A stretch of 64,000 nucleotides of DNA from Pacificitalea manganoxidans (GTDB lineage: Bacteria > Pseudomonadota > Alphaproteobacteria > Rhodobacterales > Rhodobacteraceae), in contig NZ_CP021404.1 of the NCBI RefSeq assembly GCF_002504165.1, forward strand, positions 372,001 through 436,000. Reading direction: 5' to 3'. Position numbers and translations under genes: made by a program. The notes under the pieces were generated by a model. It saw only the letters and a list, made by a program, of their open reading frames with translations, had not been told where the DNA came from and did not search any database. Shown here in pieces: positions 8,695 to 17,489 of this stretch (positions are counted from its first letter, which is position 1; the number at the start of each line of letters is the position of its first letter).

Positions 8695-9399
8695 TCAACC
8701 CGCTGACCCTGCGGCAATGCAATCAACGACAGCATCGCGCATCGCATCCGCCTGCGGAACGGGCGCCGTCAGTAGCCGGTCGGCGGGGCCGGTCCATGCC
8801 GCGCGGACCTCGTCGCTGAGCGCAATCACCTGCGTTACACCGGGACGCGGCGGCATCTGCGCGGCAAGCAAGGCGGCTGAGCGCGGCGAAAACAGCGGCA
8901 CGATCAGGCGCGGCGTGGTGGCCAGCACCTGCCGCGCCGCATCGGCGATGTCGCAGGGGTGTTGGTCATAGACCACGCGCCGCGCGGCGGTCAGCCCCGC
9001 TTGGTCAAGGGTTTCGACCAGCGCGCCGCGGTGATGGCGCCCGCTCAGATGCAGCAGCGGCGCGGAGGGGCGGGCGGTGCGGAGCAGGTCCAGCAGGGCC
9101 GCTGCATCGGGGGCGGTGGCGCATACCGTGTGGCCCGCGGCGCGGACCTTGCCGGCCGTTTGTGCGCCCACGCACCACACCCGGCGCGGGGCCGGGCCGA
9201 TGGCGGGCAGCGCCGCTTCTGAGGTCACGATCAACTCCGCCTCTGCCGGCAGGGGGGCTAGGGGGCAAAGCGAAATGGTCATCACCGGCGCGATCAGCGG
9301 CGTGACCTGTGCAAGCGCCGCAGGCGGCAGGGTCGACAGGAACCGCCGCGCCCGATCCGCCGGGCGGGAGATCAGCAATGTGCAATCTTGCCGGTTCAC
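8695..9399 (-). CDS. hemD: Uroporphyrinogen-III synthase
   Basis: A 234-residue enzyme of haem, sirohaem and cobalamin synthesis that closes hydroxymethylbilane with ring-D inversion. The protein is divergent as usual for HemD: N-terminal [17 protein letters not shown], central [28 protein letters not shown], and C-terminal [14 protein letters not shown] chose the GTG start at 9399 ([13 protein letters not shown]) because family members begin just before the LxxTRP motif; the upstream open frame would run into the divergent tsaD promoter region. The 79 bases after it separate it from the Mic60-type gene. Confidence 0.82.
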   Translation of the reverse strand: MNRQDCTLLISRPADRARRFLSTLPPAALAQVTPLIAPVMTISLCPLAPLPAEAELIVTSEAALPAIGPAPRRVWCVGAQTAGKVRAAGHTVCATAPDAAALLDLLRTARPSAPLLHLSGRHHRGALVETLDQAGLTAARRVVYDQHPCDIADAARQVLATTPRLIVPLFSPRSAALLAAQMPPRPGVTQVIALSDEVRAAWTGPADRLLTAPVPQADAMRDAVVDCIAAGSAG

Positions 9400-9482
9400 A
9401 ACCCCGCCCCCGCGCAGTATCCCATCTGGCAGATGTAGCCCTACCGGGCCGCGCGCCACAAGGTGCGCCGACAGGAGGCCGG

Positions 9483-10589
9483 ATGACAGACCCCGCACGC
9501 CCGCTGACCCTGCTGGGCATCGAAAGCAGCTGCGACGACACCGCTGCGGCGGTCGTGCGCGCAGGGGCACAGGGCGGTGAAATCCTGTCATCGCGGGTGG
9601 TGAGCCAAGCGGACCTGCACGCGGCGTTCGGCGGCGTGGTGCCGGAAATCGCGGCGCGCGCCCATGCCGAGAAACTCGATATCGTGGTGGAGCAGGCGCT
9701 GGCGGAGGCAGGCGTGGCGCTTGGCGCGCTCGATGCGATTGCGGTGACCTCCGGTCCTGGTTTGATCGGGGGGGTGATCTCGGGGGTGATGTGCGCGCGG
9801 GGGCTGGCGCTGGGCTCTGGCTTGCCGCTGGTCGGGGTCAATCATCTGGCCGGTCATGCCCTGACCCCTCGGCTGACCGACGGGCTGGAATTTCCTTATC
9901 TGATGCTGCTGGTGTCCGGCGGGCATTGTCAGTTCCTGATCGTGAGCGGCCCGGACGACTTTACCCGGCTTGGCGGCACCATCGACGACGCGCCGGGCGA
10001 GGCGTTCGACAAAACCGCGCGCCTGCTGGGTCTGCCGCAGCCCGGTGGCCCGGCGGTGGAGGCAGAGGCCGCGCAGGGCGACGGGACACGGTTTCGCTTT
10101 CCCCGCCCGCTGCTGGACCGACCCGGCTGCGACATGAGCTTCTCGGGGCTGAAAACCGCGCTGCTGCGTGCCCGCGATGCCTGCATGGCCGAGGCGGGCG
10201 GCCTGCGGCGGCAGGACCGCGCCGATCTCTGCGCTGGGTTTCAGGACGCCGTAGCCGCCGTGCTGGCCGAAAAAAGCCGCCGCGCCATCACAGCCTATCT
10301 TGCGCTGGCCCCCGCCGCACCTGCCTTGGCCGTGGCGGGCGGGGTCGCGGCCAATGGCCCGATCCGGGCGCGGTTGCAGGCGCTTTGCGATGAAACCGGA
10401 TTGACGTTCACCGCGCCGCCGCTGCGCCTATGCACCGATAATGCCGCCATGATCGCATGGGCCGGGATCGAGACGCTGCGTGCCGGCGTTGACCCCACGC
10501 CCGAGCAACTGGTCGCGCGCCCACGCTGGCCGCTCGACAGCGGCGCGACGCCGATGCTCGGGTCAGGCAAGAAAGGGGCCAAGGCATGA
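9483..10589 (+). CDS. tsaD: tRNA N6-adenosine threonylcarbamoyltransferase
   Basis: A 368-residue Kae1/TsaD enzyme that transfers the threonylcarbamoyl group to A37 of ANN-decoding tRNAs, in a complex with TsaB and TsaE. It has the N-terminal [15 protein letters not shown], the metal-binding HxxxH (His121, His125 in NHLAGH) and the ASKH-fold motif [14 protein letters not shown]-like segment near the C-terminus. Start 9483 gives [14 protein letters not shown], the normal length; longer frames overlap the hemD 5' end. The stop overlaps the gpsA start by ATGA. Confidence 0.95.
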   Translation: MTDPARPLTLLGIESSCDDTAAAVVRAGAQGGEILSSRVVSQADLHAAFGGVVPEIAARAHAEKLDIVVEQALAEAGVALGALDAIAVTSGPGLIGGVISGVMCARGLALGSGLPLVGVNHLAGHALTPRLTDGLEFPYLMLLVSGGHCQFLIVSGPDDFTRLGGTIDDAPGEAFDKTARLLGLPQPGGPAVEAEAAQGDGTRFRFPRPLLDRPGCDMSFSGLKTALLRARDACMAEAGGLRRQDRADLCAGFQDAVAAVLAEKSRRAITAYLALAPAAPALAVAGGVAANGPIRARLQALCDETGLTFTAPPLRLCTDNAAMIAWAGIETLRAGVDPTPEQLVARPRWPLDSGATPMLGSGKKGAKA

Positions 10590-11554
10590 GCACGGTCACA
10601 ATTCTGGGCGGGGGGGCGTTTGGCACGGCGCTGGCCATCGCGATCGGACGCGCAGGCACGCCCGTCACACTGTGGATGCGCGACGCAGACCACGCCGCCG
10701 CCGTGCAGCACGACCGCGAAAACCGCGCCCGGCTGCCGGGCGCTGCGCTGCCGCCCACGGTGACCGCGACGGCGGAGTTGACGCCGGTCGCGCCGGGAAC
10801 GGCGGTGCTGCTGTCGGTGCCGATGCAGCAATTGGCCTCCGTGCTAGAGCAGCACCGCGACGCCCTGACCGGCGCGGCGCTGGTCGCGTGTTGCAAAGGC
10901 ATGGACCTTACCCGTGGGTTAGGTCCGACCGGCGTCATTGCAGAGGTCATGCCGGGCGCGACCGCCGCCATCCTCACCGGGCCCAGCTTCGCCGCCGATA
11001 TCGGCATCGGCCTGCCCACCGCTTTGACGCTTGCCTGCACGGACGATGTTGCGGGCGGTGCATTGCAGCAGGCGCTGTCGACGCCGGTTTTGCGGCTTTA
11101 CCGCAGCGCCGACCCAATCGGCGCGGAGATCGGCGGCGCATTGAAGAACGTGATCGCCATCGCCTGCGGCACCTGCATCGGCGCGGGGTTCGGCGAAAGC
11201 GCCCGCGCGGCGCTGATGACCCGTGGCTACGCCGAAATGGTGCGGCTGGCCGTCGATCTGGGCGGGCGGGCCGAGACGCTGAGCGGGCTGTGCGGCTTTG
11301 GCGATCTGGCGCTGACCTGCGGGTCTGAGCTGTCGCGCAACTTCCGCCACGGGCTGGCGCTGGGCCGGGGCGCGGAGATTGACGCCACCGCTACCGTCGA
11401 GGGGGTCGCCACCGCCCGCGCCACCGCCGCACTGGCGGATCGTCGTGGCATCGAAATGCCAATCGCTCATGTCGTTGCCGGGCTATGCTCGGGCGCGCTT
11501 ACGCCGGAGGCCGCGATGGACCGGCTTCTGGCCAGACCTTTGAAGGAGGAATAA
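10586..11554 (+). CDS. gpsA: NAD(P)-dependent glycerol-3-phosphate dehydrogenase
   Basis: A 322-residue cytosolic enzyme that reduces dihydroxyacetone phosphate to sn-glycerol 3-phosphate for phospholipid synthesis. It has the Rossmann motif [12 protein letters not shown], the GPSFAADIG segment, and the substrate-binding Lys in [13 protein letters not shown]. Its length is normal. It is translationally coupled to tsaD, and the next gene starts 3 bases after the stop, so tsaD-gpsA-YciI-EVE probably form one operon. Confidence 0.94.
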   Translation: MSTVTILGGGAFGTALAIAIGRAGTPVTLWMRDADHAAAVQHDRENRARLPGAALPPTVTATAELTPVAPGTAVLLSVPMQQLASVLEQHRDALTGAALVACCKGMDLTRGLGPTGVIAEVMPGATAAILTGPSFAADIGIGLPTALTLACTDDVAGGALQQALSTPVLRLYRSADPIGAEIGGALKNVIAIACGTCIGAGFGESARAALMTRGYAEMVRLAVDLGGRAETLSGLCGFGDLALTCGSELSRNFRHGLALGRGAEIDATATVEGVATARATAALADRRGIEMPIAHVVAGLCSGALTPEAAMDRLLARPLKEE

Positions 11555-11557
11555 CCC

Positions 11558-11830
11558 ATGCGTTTCGTGATCCACTGCACCGACAAGCCCGGCGCGCTCC
11601 AAATCCGCAAGGACAACCGCGAGGCGCATCTGGCCTATCTGAAAGAGACCGGCGTGGTCGAGCAGGCCGGTCCGCTGCTGGATGACGCGGGCGACATGTG
11701 CGGCTCCACCCTGATCCTTGAGCTGCGCGACATGAGCGCGGCGCAGGACTGGGCGGCGAATGACCCCTACGCCAAGGCGGGCCTGTTCGACAGCGTGCGC
11801 ATCAATGCGTGGAATCGGGTGATCGGCTGA
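11558..11830 (+). CDS. YciI family protein
   Basis: A 90-residue YciI-like protein (ferredoxin-like dimeric alpha+beta barrel). The N-terminal MRFVIHCTDKPGALQIRKDNREAHLAYLKE and the conserved His/Asp region fit the family; the C-terminal WAANDPYAKAGLFDSV is also typical. Its biochemical role is unknown. An SD (AAGGAGG) stands before the start, and its stop overlaps the start of the EVE gene (TGATG). Confidence 0.88.
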   Translation: MRFVIHCTDKPGALQIRKDNREAHLAYLKETGVVEQAGPLLDDAGDMCGSTLILELRDMSAAQDWAANDPYAKAGLFDSVRINAWNRVIG

Positions 11831-12255
11831 TGGCCTACTGGCTGTTCAAATCCGAGCCCGACACATGGTCCTTTGCCGATCAGCAGGCGCGTGGGGCCGA
11901 GGGCGAGCCTTGGGACGGTGTGCGCAATTATCAGGCGCGCAATTTCATGCGGGACATGAAGGTTGGCGATCTGGGGTTTTTCTACCATTCGCAGACCGAC
12001 AAGGCGGTGGTGGGGATCGTGCGCGTCTGCGTCGAGGCCCATCCCGATCCGTCGACGGATGATCCGCGCTGGGAATGCGTCGATGTCGAAGCCGTGCGGC
12101 CCTTTGCGACGCCGGTGGCGCTGGACCGGATCAAGGCCGAGCCGGTGTTGAGCGAAATGGTTCTGGTGAAAAACGCGCGCCTCTCCGTCCAGCCCGTGCG
12201 GGAGGCCGAATGGCTGCGGATCTGTGAGATGGGCGGCACGGATCCAGCGCCGTAA
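11830..12255 (+). CDS. EVE domain protein
   Basis: A 141-residue single-domain EVE (YTH/PUA-like) protein. AYWLFKSEPDTWSF, the GVRNYQARNFMRDMKVGD segment and FYHS near residue 55 are the family hallmarks. EVE domains bind modified bases in RNA or DNA by established knowledge; no partner is visible here. Start 11830 overlaps the YciI stop. It is the last gene of the tsaD operon. Confidence 0.9.
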   Translation: MAYWLFKSEPDTWSFADQQARGAEGEPWDGVRNYQARNFMRDMKVGDLGFFYHSQTDKAVVGIVRVCVEAHPDPSTDDPRWECVDVEAVRPFATPVALDRIKAEPVLSEMVLVKNARLSVQPVREAEWLRICEMGGTDPAP

Positions 12256-12289
12256 AGCGCGGCGGGCCAGACGCGGCAACGGACAAGGC

Positions 12290-12324
12290 GGATGGAGCGG
12301 CGGCATGTGCCTGCCTCTCCATCC
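12290..12324 (+). terminator. inverted repeat downstream of EVE gene
   Basis: An 8-bp perfect inverted repeat GGATGGAG/CTCCATCC (12290-12297, 12317-12324) lies 35 bases after the EVE stop, without a T-run. It may end the tsaD operon transcript. The rest of 12325-12541 shows no gene that I can support. Confidence 0.35.
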
Positions 12325-12541
12325 TGCTCAGTCCCACGCACCACACGCGACCACGGACGTCAGATCAGACGCGCAAGGAACGGGGTTGGCTGCATTTGCG
12401 CCCAATCCGGTGCTCGAACGGTTCTGCTGATGGGTCGAGTATAGCCAGCAAGGTGCGTTTCACCTAACCCCGAATACCCGGCATTCGCCTCAAATCGGCA
12501 CGGGCGACCCGGGTCGTGCTGCGAACCCCGTATGCGTCACC

Positions 12542-12883
12542 TCAACCGTAGATGGCTTCTTTCCCGAAGTGTTTGGTGAGCATGTAATAGACGACGGCGC
12601 GATATTTGTTGCGCTCGGATTTGCCGTAGGTTTCGATCACGCTGTCGAGCGCGTCGCCCAGTTCCGGCCCGTCGCTGAGGCCCAGTTTCTTGACCAGAAA
12701 GTTCTTTTTCACAGTGTCCAGTTCACCGGGCTGGCTGGCGGCGATGGTGGCGCTATCGGCATTGTAGATCGACGGGCCGCAGCCAATCGTGACCTTGGTG
12801 AGCAGATCCATGTCGGGGTCCATCCCGCATTTCTGCTTCAGGTCTTCGGCGTAGCGGGCGATCAGGTCTTCACGTTTTCCCAT
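12542..12883 (-). CDS. DUF2853 family protein
   Basis: A 113-residue soluble protein. MGKREDLIARYAEDLKQKCG and the C-terminal KYRAVVYYMLTKHFGKEA fit the DUF2853 family, for which no function is known. Start 12883 was chosen because MGKREDLI is the normal N-terminus; the frame is open further upstream but that part looks non-coding. It is divergent from the universal stress protein gene. Confidence 0.75.
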   Translation of the reverse strand: MGKREDLIARYAEDLKQKCGMDPDMDLLTKVTIGCGPSIYNADSATIAASQPGELDTVKKNFLVKKLGLSDGPELGDALDSVIETYGKSERNKYRAVVYYMLTKHFGKEAIYG

Positions 12884-13135
12884 TTCAACAATTCCCTCGT
12901 CTGACGCATGGTCCGGTTTAGCCCGGATACAAGTATCAAAGCCGAGGAGGATGTATCCGACAACCGGTAATTCCCCGCGCGCGGGGCGGGTCGGTTTGCA
13001 TTGACGTTGGGCAAACGATGAAAAAATGCAAAGAATTCGTGACAAACGCACAAAGCCGTGACCTCCTTACAGTCAAGGGCAGGTGCAGGCGGGATCGTCC
13101 AGCTGTCCGGATCGGAACCAGACAGGGGACCAGAC

Positions 13136-13570
13136 ATGACCAGCGAAGTTTTCGTCGTCGCCTATGAAAGCGATGATGACGCGGGGCTTCTAGCCTATGC
13201 GATCGACAGGGCAACCAAGGATGGCGCGACATTGAAGATCGTGCACATCCTCGAATGGTCGCCCTACAAATTCCTGACACCGCAGGAGATCGAAGAGCGC
13301 CATACCCGCCGCAAGCAGGAGATGTTGCGCGCGCAGGAGATCATCATCGACCCAGCCGTGGAAAAGGCCCGCAAGGCCGGGATCGAGGCCACGGGCGAGC
13401 TGCGTTACGGCACGGTCGTCGAGCAGATCGCCGACATCGCCGCGCGGTCGAGCGCCGCGATGATCTTCGTCGGACGGTCCGGCAGCAACAGCATCAGCGC
13501 CCGCGTGTTCGGGTCGGTGCCGCTTGGCCTTGCGCAGATCGCGCCCGTTCCCACCGTCATCGTCCCGTAA
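13136..13570 (+). CDS. Universal stress protein (UspA family)
   Basis: A 144-residue UspA-domain protein. The C-terminal GRSGSNSISARVFGSVPLGL is the GxxGx(9)G(S/T) nucleotide-binding motif of the ATP-binding Usp branch, and the protein ends with a typical VPTVIVP strand. Start 13136 follows an AGGGGA SD and gives a normal length. The symporter gene begins 14 bases after the stop, so the two may be co-transcribed. Confidence 0.87.
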   Translation: MTSEVFVVAYESDDDAGLLAYAIDRATKDGATLKIVHILEWSPYKFLTPQEIEERHTRRKQEMLRAQEIIIDPAVEKARKAGIEATGELRYGTVVEQIADIAARSSAAMIFVGRSGSNSISARVFGSVPLGLAQIAPVPTVIVP

Positions 13571-13583
13571 GCTGGAGCCTGTC

Positions 13584-15119
13584 ATGAACCGATTTATTGC
13601 ATGTATCGCCCTGCTTGCAGGGCTTGGTCCGGTGGCCGCGATGGCCCAGGGCATAGATGAAACCATCAACCGGATCTTCGCGGATTATACCGGTTGGTAT
13701 GTCGGGCTGATCTTTGCGGATCTGCCGGGCACGAACTTCTCGTGGATCGCGCTTTGGCTCGTCGTCGCCGCGCTGGTCTTTACCGTCTATTTCGGGGCCA
13801 TCCAGCTGCGCGGGTTTGCGCATTCCATTTCGCTGGTGAAGGGCAATTATTCCGACCCCAACGATGCGGGCGAGGTCAGCCATTTCCAAGCGCTGGCAAC
13901 GGCGCTGTCGGGCACCGTGGGGCTGGGCAATATCGCAGGCGTCGCGGTGGCCGTGGGTATCGGCGGGCCGGGGGCCACCTTCTGGATGGTGGTCGCGGGC
14001 CTGTTCGGCATGGCGACAAAGTTCACCGAATGCACGCTGGGCGTCAAATACCGCAACGAATACCCCGACGGACACGTCTCCGGCGGCCCGATGTATTACA
14101 TGGTCAAAGGCTTTAAGGAGCGCGGCCTGCCCGGTGGACGGGTTCTGGCGGTGCTGTTTTGCATCTTTACCATTCTGGGCGCGCTGGGCGGCGGCAACAT
14201 GTTCCAGGCCAACCAGGCGCATGCGCAGGTGTCGGGCGTTCTGGGCGATTATCCCGGCTGGATCACGGGCGTGGTTCTGGCGGTCATCACCTTTGCGGTG
14301 ATCGTGGGCGGGATCAAATCCATCGCGCAGGTGACGGAGAAGGTCGTGCCCTTCATGGGGGTGTTCTACGTCATCGTGTCGGTCATCATCCTGCTGATGA
14401 ACTGGGACATGATCGGCTGGGCGTTTGGCCAGATCTTCATGGGCGCGTTTACCGGTCTGGGCGTCGTGGGCGGCTTTACCGGCGCGTTGATCCAAGGCTT
14501 CCGCCGGGCGGCCTTTTCCAACGAGGCGGGGATCGGCTCGGCGGCCATCGCCCACTCGGCGGTGCGCACCAAGGAGCCGGTGACCGAGGGCTATGTGGCC
14601 CTGCTGGAGCCGTTCATCGATACGGTGGTGATCTGCACCATGACCGCGCTGGTGATCGTCATCACCGGGGTGCTCAACGTCGATCCCGAAACCGGGCTTT
14701 ATGTCTGGAACGCGGAAGCGGGCCGGATCTCCACCGCGGGTGAAGTCTCGGGCGTGGCGCTGACCTCGGCGGCCTATGCGCAGGCGTTCTCGTGGTTCCC
14801 GATCCTGCTGGCGATCGCGGTGGTGCTTTTCGCCTTCTCCACGATGATCTCGTGGAGCTATTACGGGCTGAAGGCATGGACCTACCTGTTCGGCGAAGGC
14901 GCGGCCAAGGAGGTGGTGTTCAAGGTGCTGTTCTGCCTGTTCATCATCGTCGGCGCTGCGGCAAATCTGGGGCCGGTCATCGACTTCTCCGATGCGATGC
15001 TGTTCTCGATGGCGGTGATCAACGTGATCGCGCTTTACCTGCTGATGCCGATCGTGAAGCGCGAACTGGCCAGCTACATCGCGCGGCTGAAATCCGGCGA
15101 AATCCGCCGCTTCAAGTAA
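13584..15119 (+). CDS. Sodium:alanine symporter family (AGCS) transporter
   Basis: A 511-residue inner-membrane sodium/amino-acid symporter of the AlsT/DagA type. An N-terminal hydrophobic segment (ACIALLAGLGPVAAMAQ) looks like a signal or first membrane segment. Family stretches include GTVGLGNIAGVAVAVGIGGPGATFWM, SGGPMYYMVKGF and AAFSNEAGIGSAAIAHSAV. About ten membrane segments are seen. The transported amino acid (Ala or Gly typical) is not determined by the sequence. It converges with ahcY over a shared terminator. Confidence 0.92.
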   Translation: MNRFIACIALLAGLGPVAAMAQGIDETINRIFADYTGWYVGLIFADLPGTNFSWIALWLVVAALVFTVYFGAIQLRGFAHSISLVKGNYSDPNDAGEVSHFQALATALSGTVGLGNIAGVAVAVGIGGPGATFWMVVAGLFGMATKFTECTLGVKYRNEYPDGHVSGGPMYYMVKGFKERGLPGGRVLAVLFCIFTILGALGGGNMFQANQAHAQVSGVLGDYPGWITGVVLAVITFAVIVGGIKSIAQVTEKVVPFMGVFYVIVSVIILLMNWDMIGWAFGQIFMGAFTGLGVVGGFTGALIQGFRRAAFSNEAGIGSAAIAHSAVRTKEPVTEGYVALLEPFIDTVVICTMTALVIVITGVLNVDPETGLYVWNAEAGRISTAGEVSGVALTSAAYAQAFSWFPILLAIAVVLFAFSTMISWSYYGLKAWTYLFGEGAAKEVVFKVLFCLFIIVGAAANLGPVIDFSDAMLFSMAVINVIALYLLMPIVKRELASYIARLKSGEIRRFK

Positions 15120-15138
15120 GCGCATCGTGTGAAACGAC

Positions 15139-15168
15139 AAAGGCCCCCGCATTGGCGGGGGCCTTTTT
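15139..15168. terminator. bidirectional terminator between the symporter gene and ahcY
   Basis: A perfect 12-bp stem (AAAGGCCCCCGC at 15139-15150 with 15155-15166, loop ATTG) with A-run on the left and T-run on the right. It can end both the rightward symporter transcript and the leftward ahcY transcript. Confidence 0.9.
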
Positions 15169-15196
15169 CATGCGCGCTGATGCCCGGCGGGCGGGA

Positions 15197-16582
15197 TCAG
15201 TAGCGGTAATGCTCGGGCTTGTAGGGGCCTTCGACGGTGACGCCGATATACTCGGCCTGCTCGGGCTTCAGCTCGGTCAGCTTGACGCCGATCCGGCCCA
15301 GATGCAGGCGCGCGACCTTCTCGTCCAGATGCTTGGGCAGGATGTGCACGGCATTGGAGTATTCGTCCGCGCGCAGCCACAGCTCGATCTGCGCCAGCAC
15401 CTGATTGGTGAAGGAGGCCGACATCACAAAGGATGGATGCCCGGTGGCGTTGCCGAGGTTCAGCAGACGGCCTTCGGAGAGCAGAATGATCCGCGCGCCC
15501 GAGGGCATCTCGATCATGTCCACCTGATCCTTGATGTTGGTCCACTTGTGATTGCGCAGGCTTGCCACCTGAATTTCATTGTCGAAATGGCCGATGTTGC
15601 CGACGATCGCCATGTCCTTCATCGCGCGCATATGCTCGATGCGGATCACGTCCTTGTTGCCGGTGGTGGTGATGAAGATGTCGGCGCTGTCCACCACGTC
15701 TTCCAGCGTGATGACCTCGTAGCCGTCCATCGCCGCCTGAAGCGCACAGATCGGATCGACCTCGGTCACCTTCACGCGGGCCCCGGCGCCGCTGAGCGAG
15801 GCGGCGCAGCCCTTGCCCACGTCGCCATAGCCGCACACGACGGCGACCTTGCCGGCCATCATCGTGTCGGTGGCGCGGCGGATGCCGTCGACGAGGCTTT
15901 CCTTGCAGCCATACTTGTTGTCGAATTTCGACTTGGTCACGCTGTCGTTCACGTTGATCGCGGGGAAGGGCAGCTGACCCTTCTTGTGCAGGTCATACAG
16001 ACGATGCACGCCGGTGGTGGTTTCCTCCGACACGCCCTTGATCGCGTCGCGGGTGCGGGTGAACCAGCCCGGGGTCTCGGCCATGCGCTTCTGGATCTGC
16101 GCCTTGATGACCTCTTCCTCCTCGGAGGAGGGGACGGGCAGGATATCCTCGCCCGCTTCGGCCCGCGCGCCCAGCAGGACATAGAGCGTCGCATCGCCGC
16201 CATCGTCGAGGATCAGGTTGGCCCCTTCGGGAAACTGGAACGACCGGTCGAGGTAATCCCAATGCTCCGCAAGGCTCTGCCCCTTGATCGCGAACACCGG
16301 CACACCGGATTCGGCAATCGCCGCAGCGGCATGGTCCTGCGTCGAGAAGATGTTGCACGATGCCCAGCGGACATCGGCGCCAAGTGCGGTCAGCGTCTCG
16401 ATCAGCACGGCGGTCTGGATCGTCATGTGCAGCGAGCCGACGATGCGCGCGCCTTTCAGCGGCTGCTCCGCGCCATATTCCTCGCGCAGCGCCATCAGGC
16501 CCGGCATTTCGGTTTCGGCGATGTCGAGTTCCTTGCGGCCATAGGCGGCAAGGGAGATGTCCTTGACGATATAATCGGTCAT
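15197..16582 (-). CDS. ahcY: Adenosylhomocysteinase
   Basis: A 461-residue NAD-dependent enzyme that splits S-adenosylhomocysteine into adenosine and homocysteine, removing the inhibitor of methyltransferases. The NAD-binding motif is [14 protein letters not shown], followed by the acidic [25 protein letters not shown] and the C-terminal KPEHYRY are strictly family-like. It contains the approximately 40-residue insertion ([14 protein letters not shown] region) found in many bacterial enzymes. The SD GGAGG (16587-16591) is only 4 bases from the start and can be hidden by an upstream CCTCC; see the leader entry. Confidence 0.97.
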   Translation of the reverse strand: MTDYIVKDISLAAYGRKELDIAETEMPGLMALREEYGAEQPLKGARIVGSLHMTIQTAVLIETLTALGADVRWASCNIFSTQDHAAAAIAESGVPVFAIKGQSLAEHWDYLDRSFQFPEGANLILDDGGDATLYVLLGARAEAGEDILPVPSSEEEEVIKAQIQKRMAETPGWFTRTRDAIKGVSEETTTGVHRLYDLHKKGQLPFPAINVNDSVTKSKFDNKYGCKESLVDGIRRATDTMMAGKVAVVCGYGDVGKGCAASLSGAGARVKVTEVDPICALQAAMDGYEVITLEDVVDSADIFITTTGNKDVIRIEHMRAMKDMAIVGNIGHFDNEIQVASLRNHKWTNIKDQVDMIEMPSGARIILLSEGRLLNLGNATGHPSFVMSASFTNQVLAQIELWLRADEYSNAVHILPKHLDEKVARLHLGRIGVKLTELKPEQAEYIGVTVEGPYKPEHYRY

Positions 16583-16700
16583 GAGGCCTCCGGCCGTTCA
16601 GATGATGAATGTGTCGCGCTTCACATAGCAGTGGGCCCGGAGGCTCACAACCTGCGGGCGGGACCGGGCCGGCGGGTCCCGGTGACGGACGGGATTTACA
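16583..16700 (-). promoter_or_regulatory. structured ahcY leader with possible SD-sequestering stem
   Basis: Read on the minus strand, the ahcY leader holds several stems: ACGGG/CCCGT, GGGACC/GGTCCC, ATGTG(AAGCGCGA)CACAT (about 16605-16625), and a long-range pairing of GAG-CCTCCGG (16637-16646) with CCGGAGG-C-CTC (16583-16593), which covers the ahcY SD. The SD region can instead fold locally as GGCC-GGA-GGCC. Two exclusive folds around the SD suggest translational control. It does not match the SAH, SAM-II or SAM/SAH consensus that I know. Confidence 0.45.
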
Positions 16701-16723
16701 CCCCGTGGGAGAGAAACTAGGCA

Positions 16724-17383
16724 ATGCCCGAATTCGCCCCCGCGCCCAGCCGGATCGGAGCCGCCATGCCCAAACCCACCTCCCGCGCGAAAGCGCCCCG
16801 CGCTTGGCAACGTATGTTGTCGGGGCGCAGGCTGGACCTGCTGGACCCGACGCCGCTGGATATCGAGATCGAGGACATCGCCCACGGGCTGGCCTTTGTC
16901 GCGCGGTGGAATGGGCAGACGCGGGGCGACTGGCCTTATTCGGTGGCCGAACATTCGCTGCTTGTGGAGGAGATCTACGGCAGGATTGCGCCGACGGGCG
17001 ATCCGCGCTGGCGGCTGGCCGCGTTGCTGCATGACGCGCCCGAATATGTGATCGGCGACATGATTTCGCCGGTAAAGGCCGCCGTCGGCCCGGATTACAA
17101 GGCGCTGGACGACCGGCTGAGCGCGGCGATCCATCTGCGCTTTGGCTTGCCGGGGGTGCTGCCGGTCGCGGTGAAGCGGCGCATCAAGCGGGCCGACAAT
17201 ATCTCGGCGTGGCTGGAGGCGACGCAGCTTGCAGGGTTCGCGGAGGCCGAGGCCACACGGTTTTTTGGCCGCCCCGCGCCGGAGCTGACCGAAGGGCTCG
17301 GTATGGATCTGCGCTCCCCCCGCGATGTGCGGCAGGCCTTTACCGACCGGCACGCCGCCCTGCTGGACTTGATCGACGGCTGA
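16724..17383 (+). CDS. HD-domain hydrolase (YfbR-like phosphohydrolase)
   Basis: A 219-residue HD-superfamily metal-dependent phosphohydrolase. The metal ligands are visible in SVAEHSLLVEEIY (His), ALLHDAPEYVIGD (His-Asp) and the downstream Asp in IKRADNISA. The closest known family hydrolyses deoxynucleoside 5'-monophosphates; the substrate is inferred. An alternative start at 16766 (MPKPTSRAK) would remove a non-conserved tail. It is divergent from ahcY, with the structured leader between them. Confidence 0.82.
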   Translation: MPEFAPAPSRIGAAMPKPTSRAKAPRAWQRMLSGRRLDLLDPTPLDIEIEDIAHGLAFVARWNGQTRGDWPYSVAEHSLLVEEIYGRIAPTGDPRWRLAALLHDAPEYVIGDMISPVKAAVGPDYKALDDRLSAAIHLRFGLPGVLPVAVKRRIKRADNISAWLEATQLAGFAEAEATRFFGRPAPELTEGLGMDLRSPRDVRQAFTDRHAALLDLIDG

Positions 17384-17489
17384 AGCGCGATATGCGCGTT
17401 CGGCTCACTACCGCATTGCATCCGGCGTGCGGCCCTATAGCTTGCGCGGCAGGGAGTGCCACGCAGATACGTCGTCTCAGGAGACCGTC

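Noticed and set aside
13557-15152. Long antisense frame opposite the AGCS symporter gene
   Set aside because: Its protein is His/Arg/Asp-rich, typical of the mirror of a GC3-rich gene; the plus-strand product is an unmistakable symporter.
16583-16723. Cobalamin riboswitch in the ahcY leader (GGTGTAAATCCC, CCCGCC and GCCCACTGC words on the minus strand)
   Set aside because: The words resemble parts of the cobalamin consensus, but order, spacing and the 3' core do not fit, and ahcY is not a usual target. Kept only as an unclassified structured leader.
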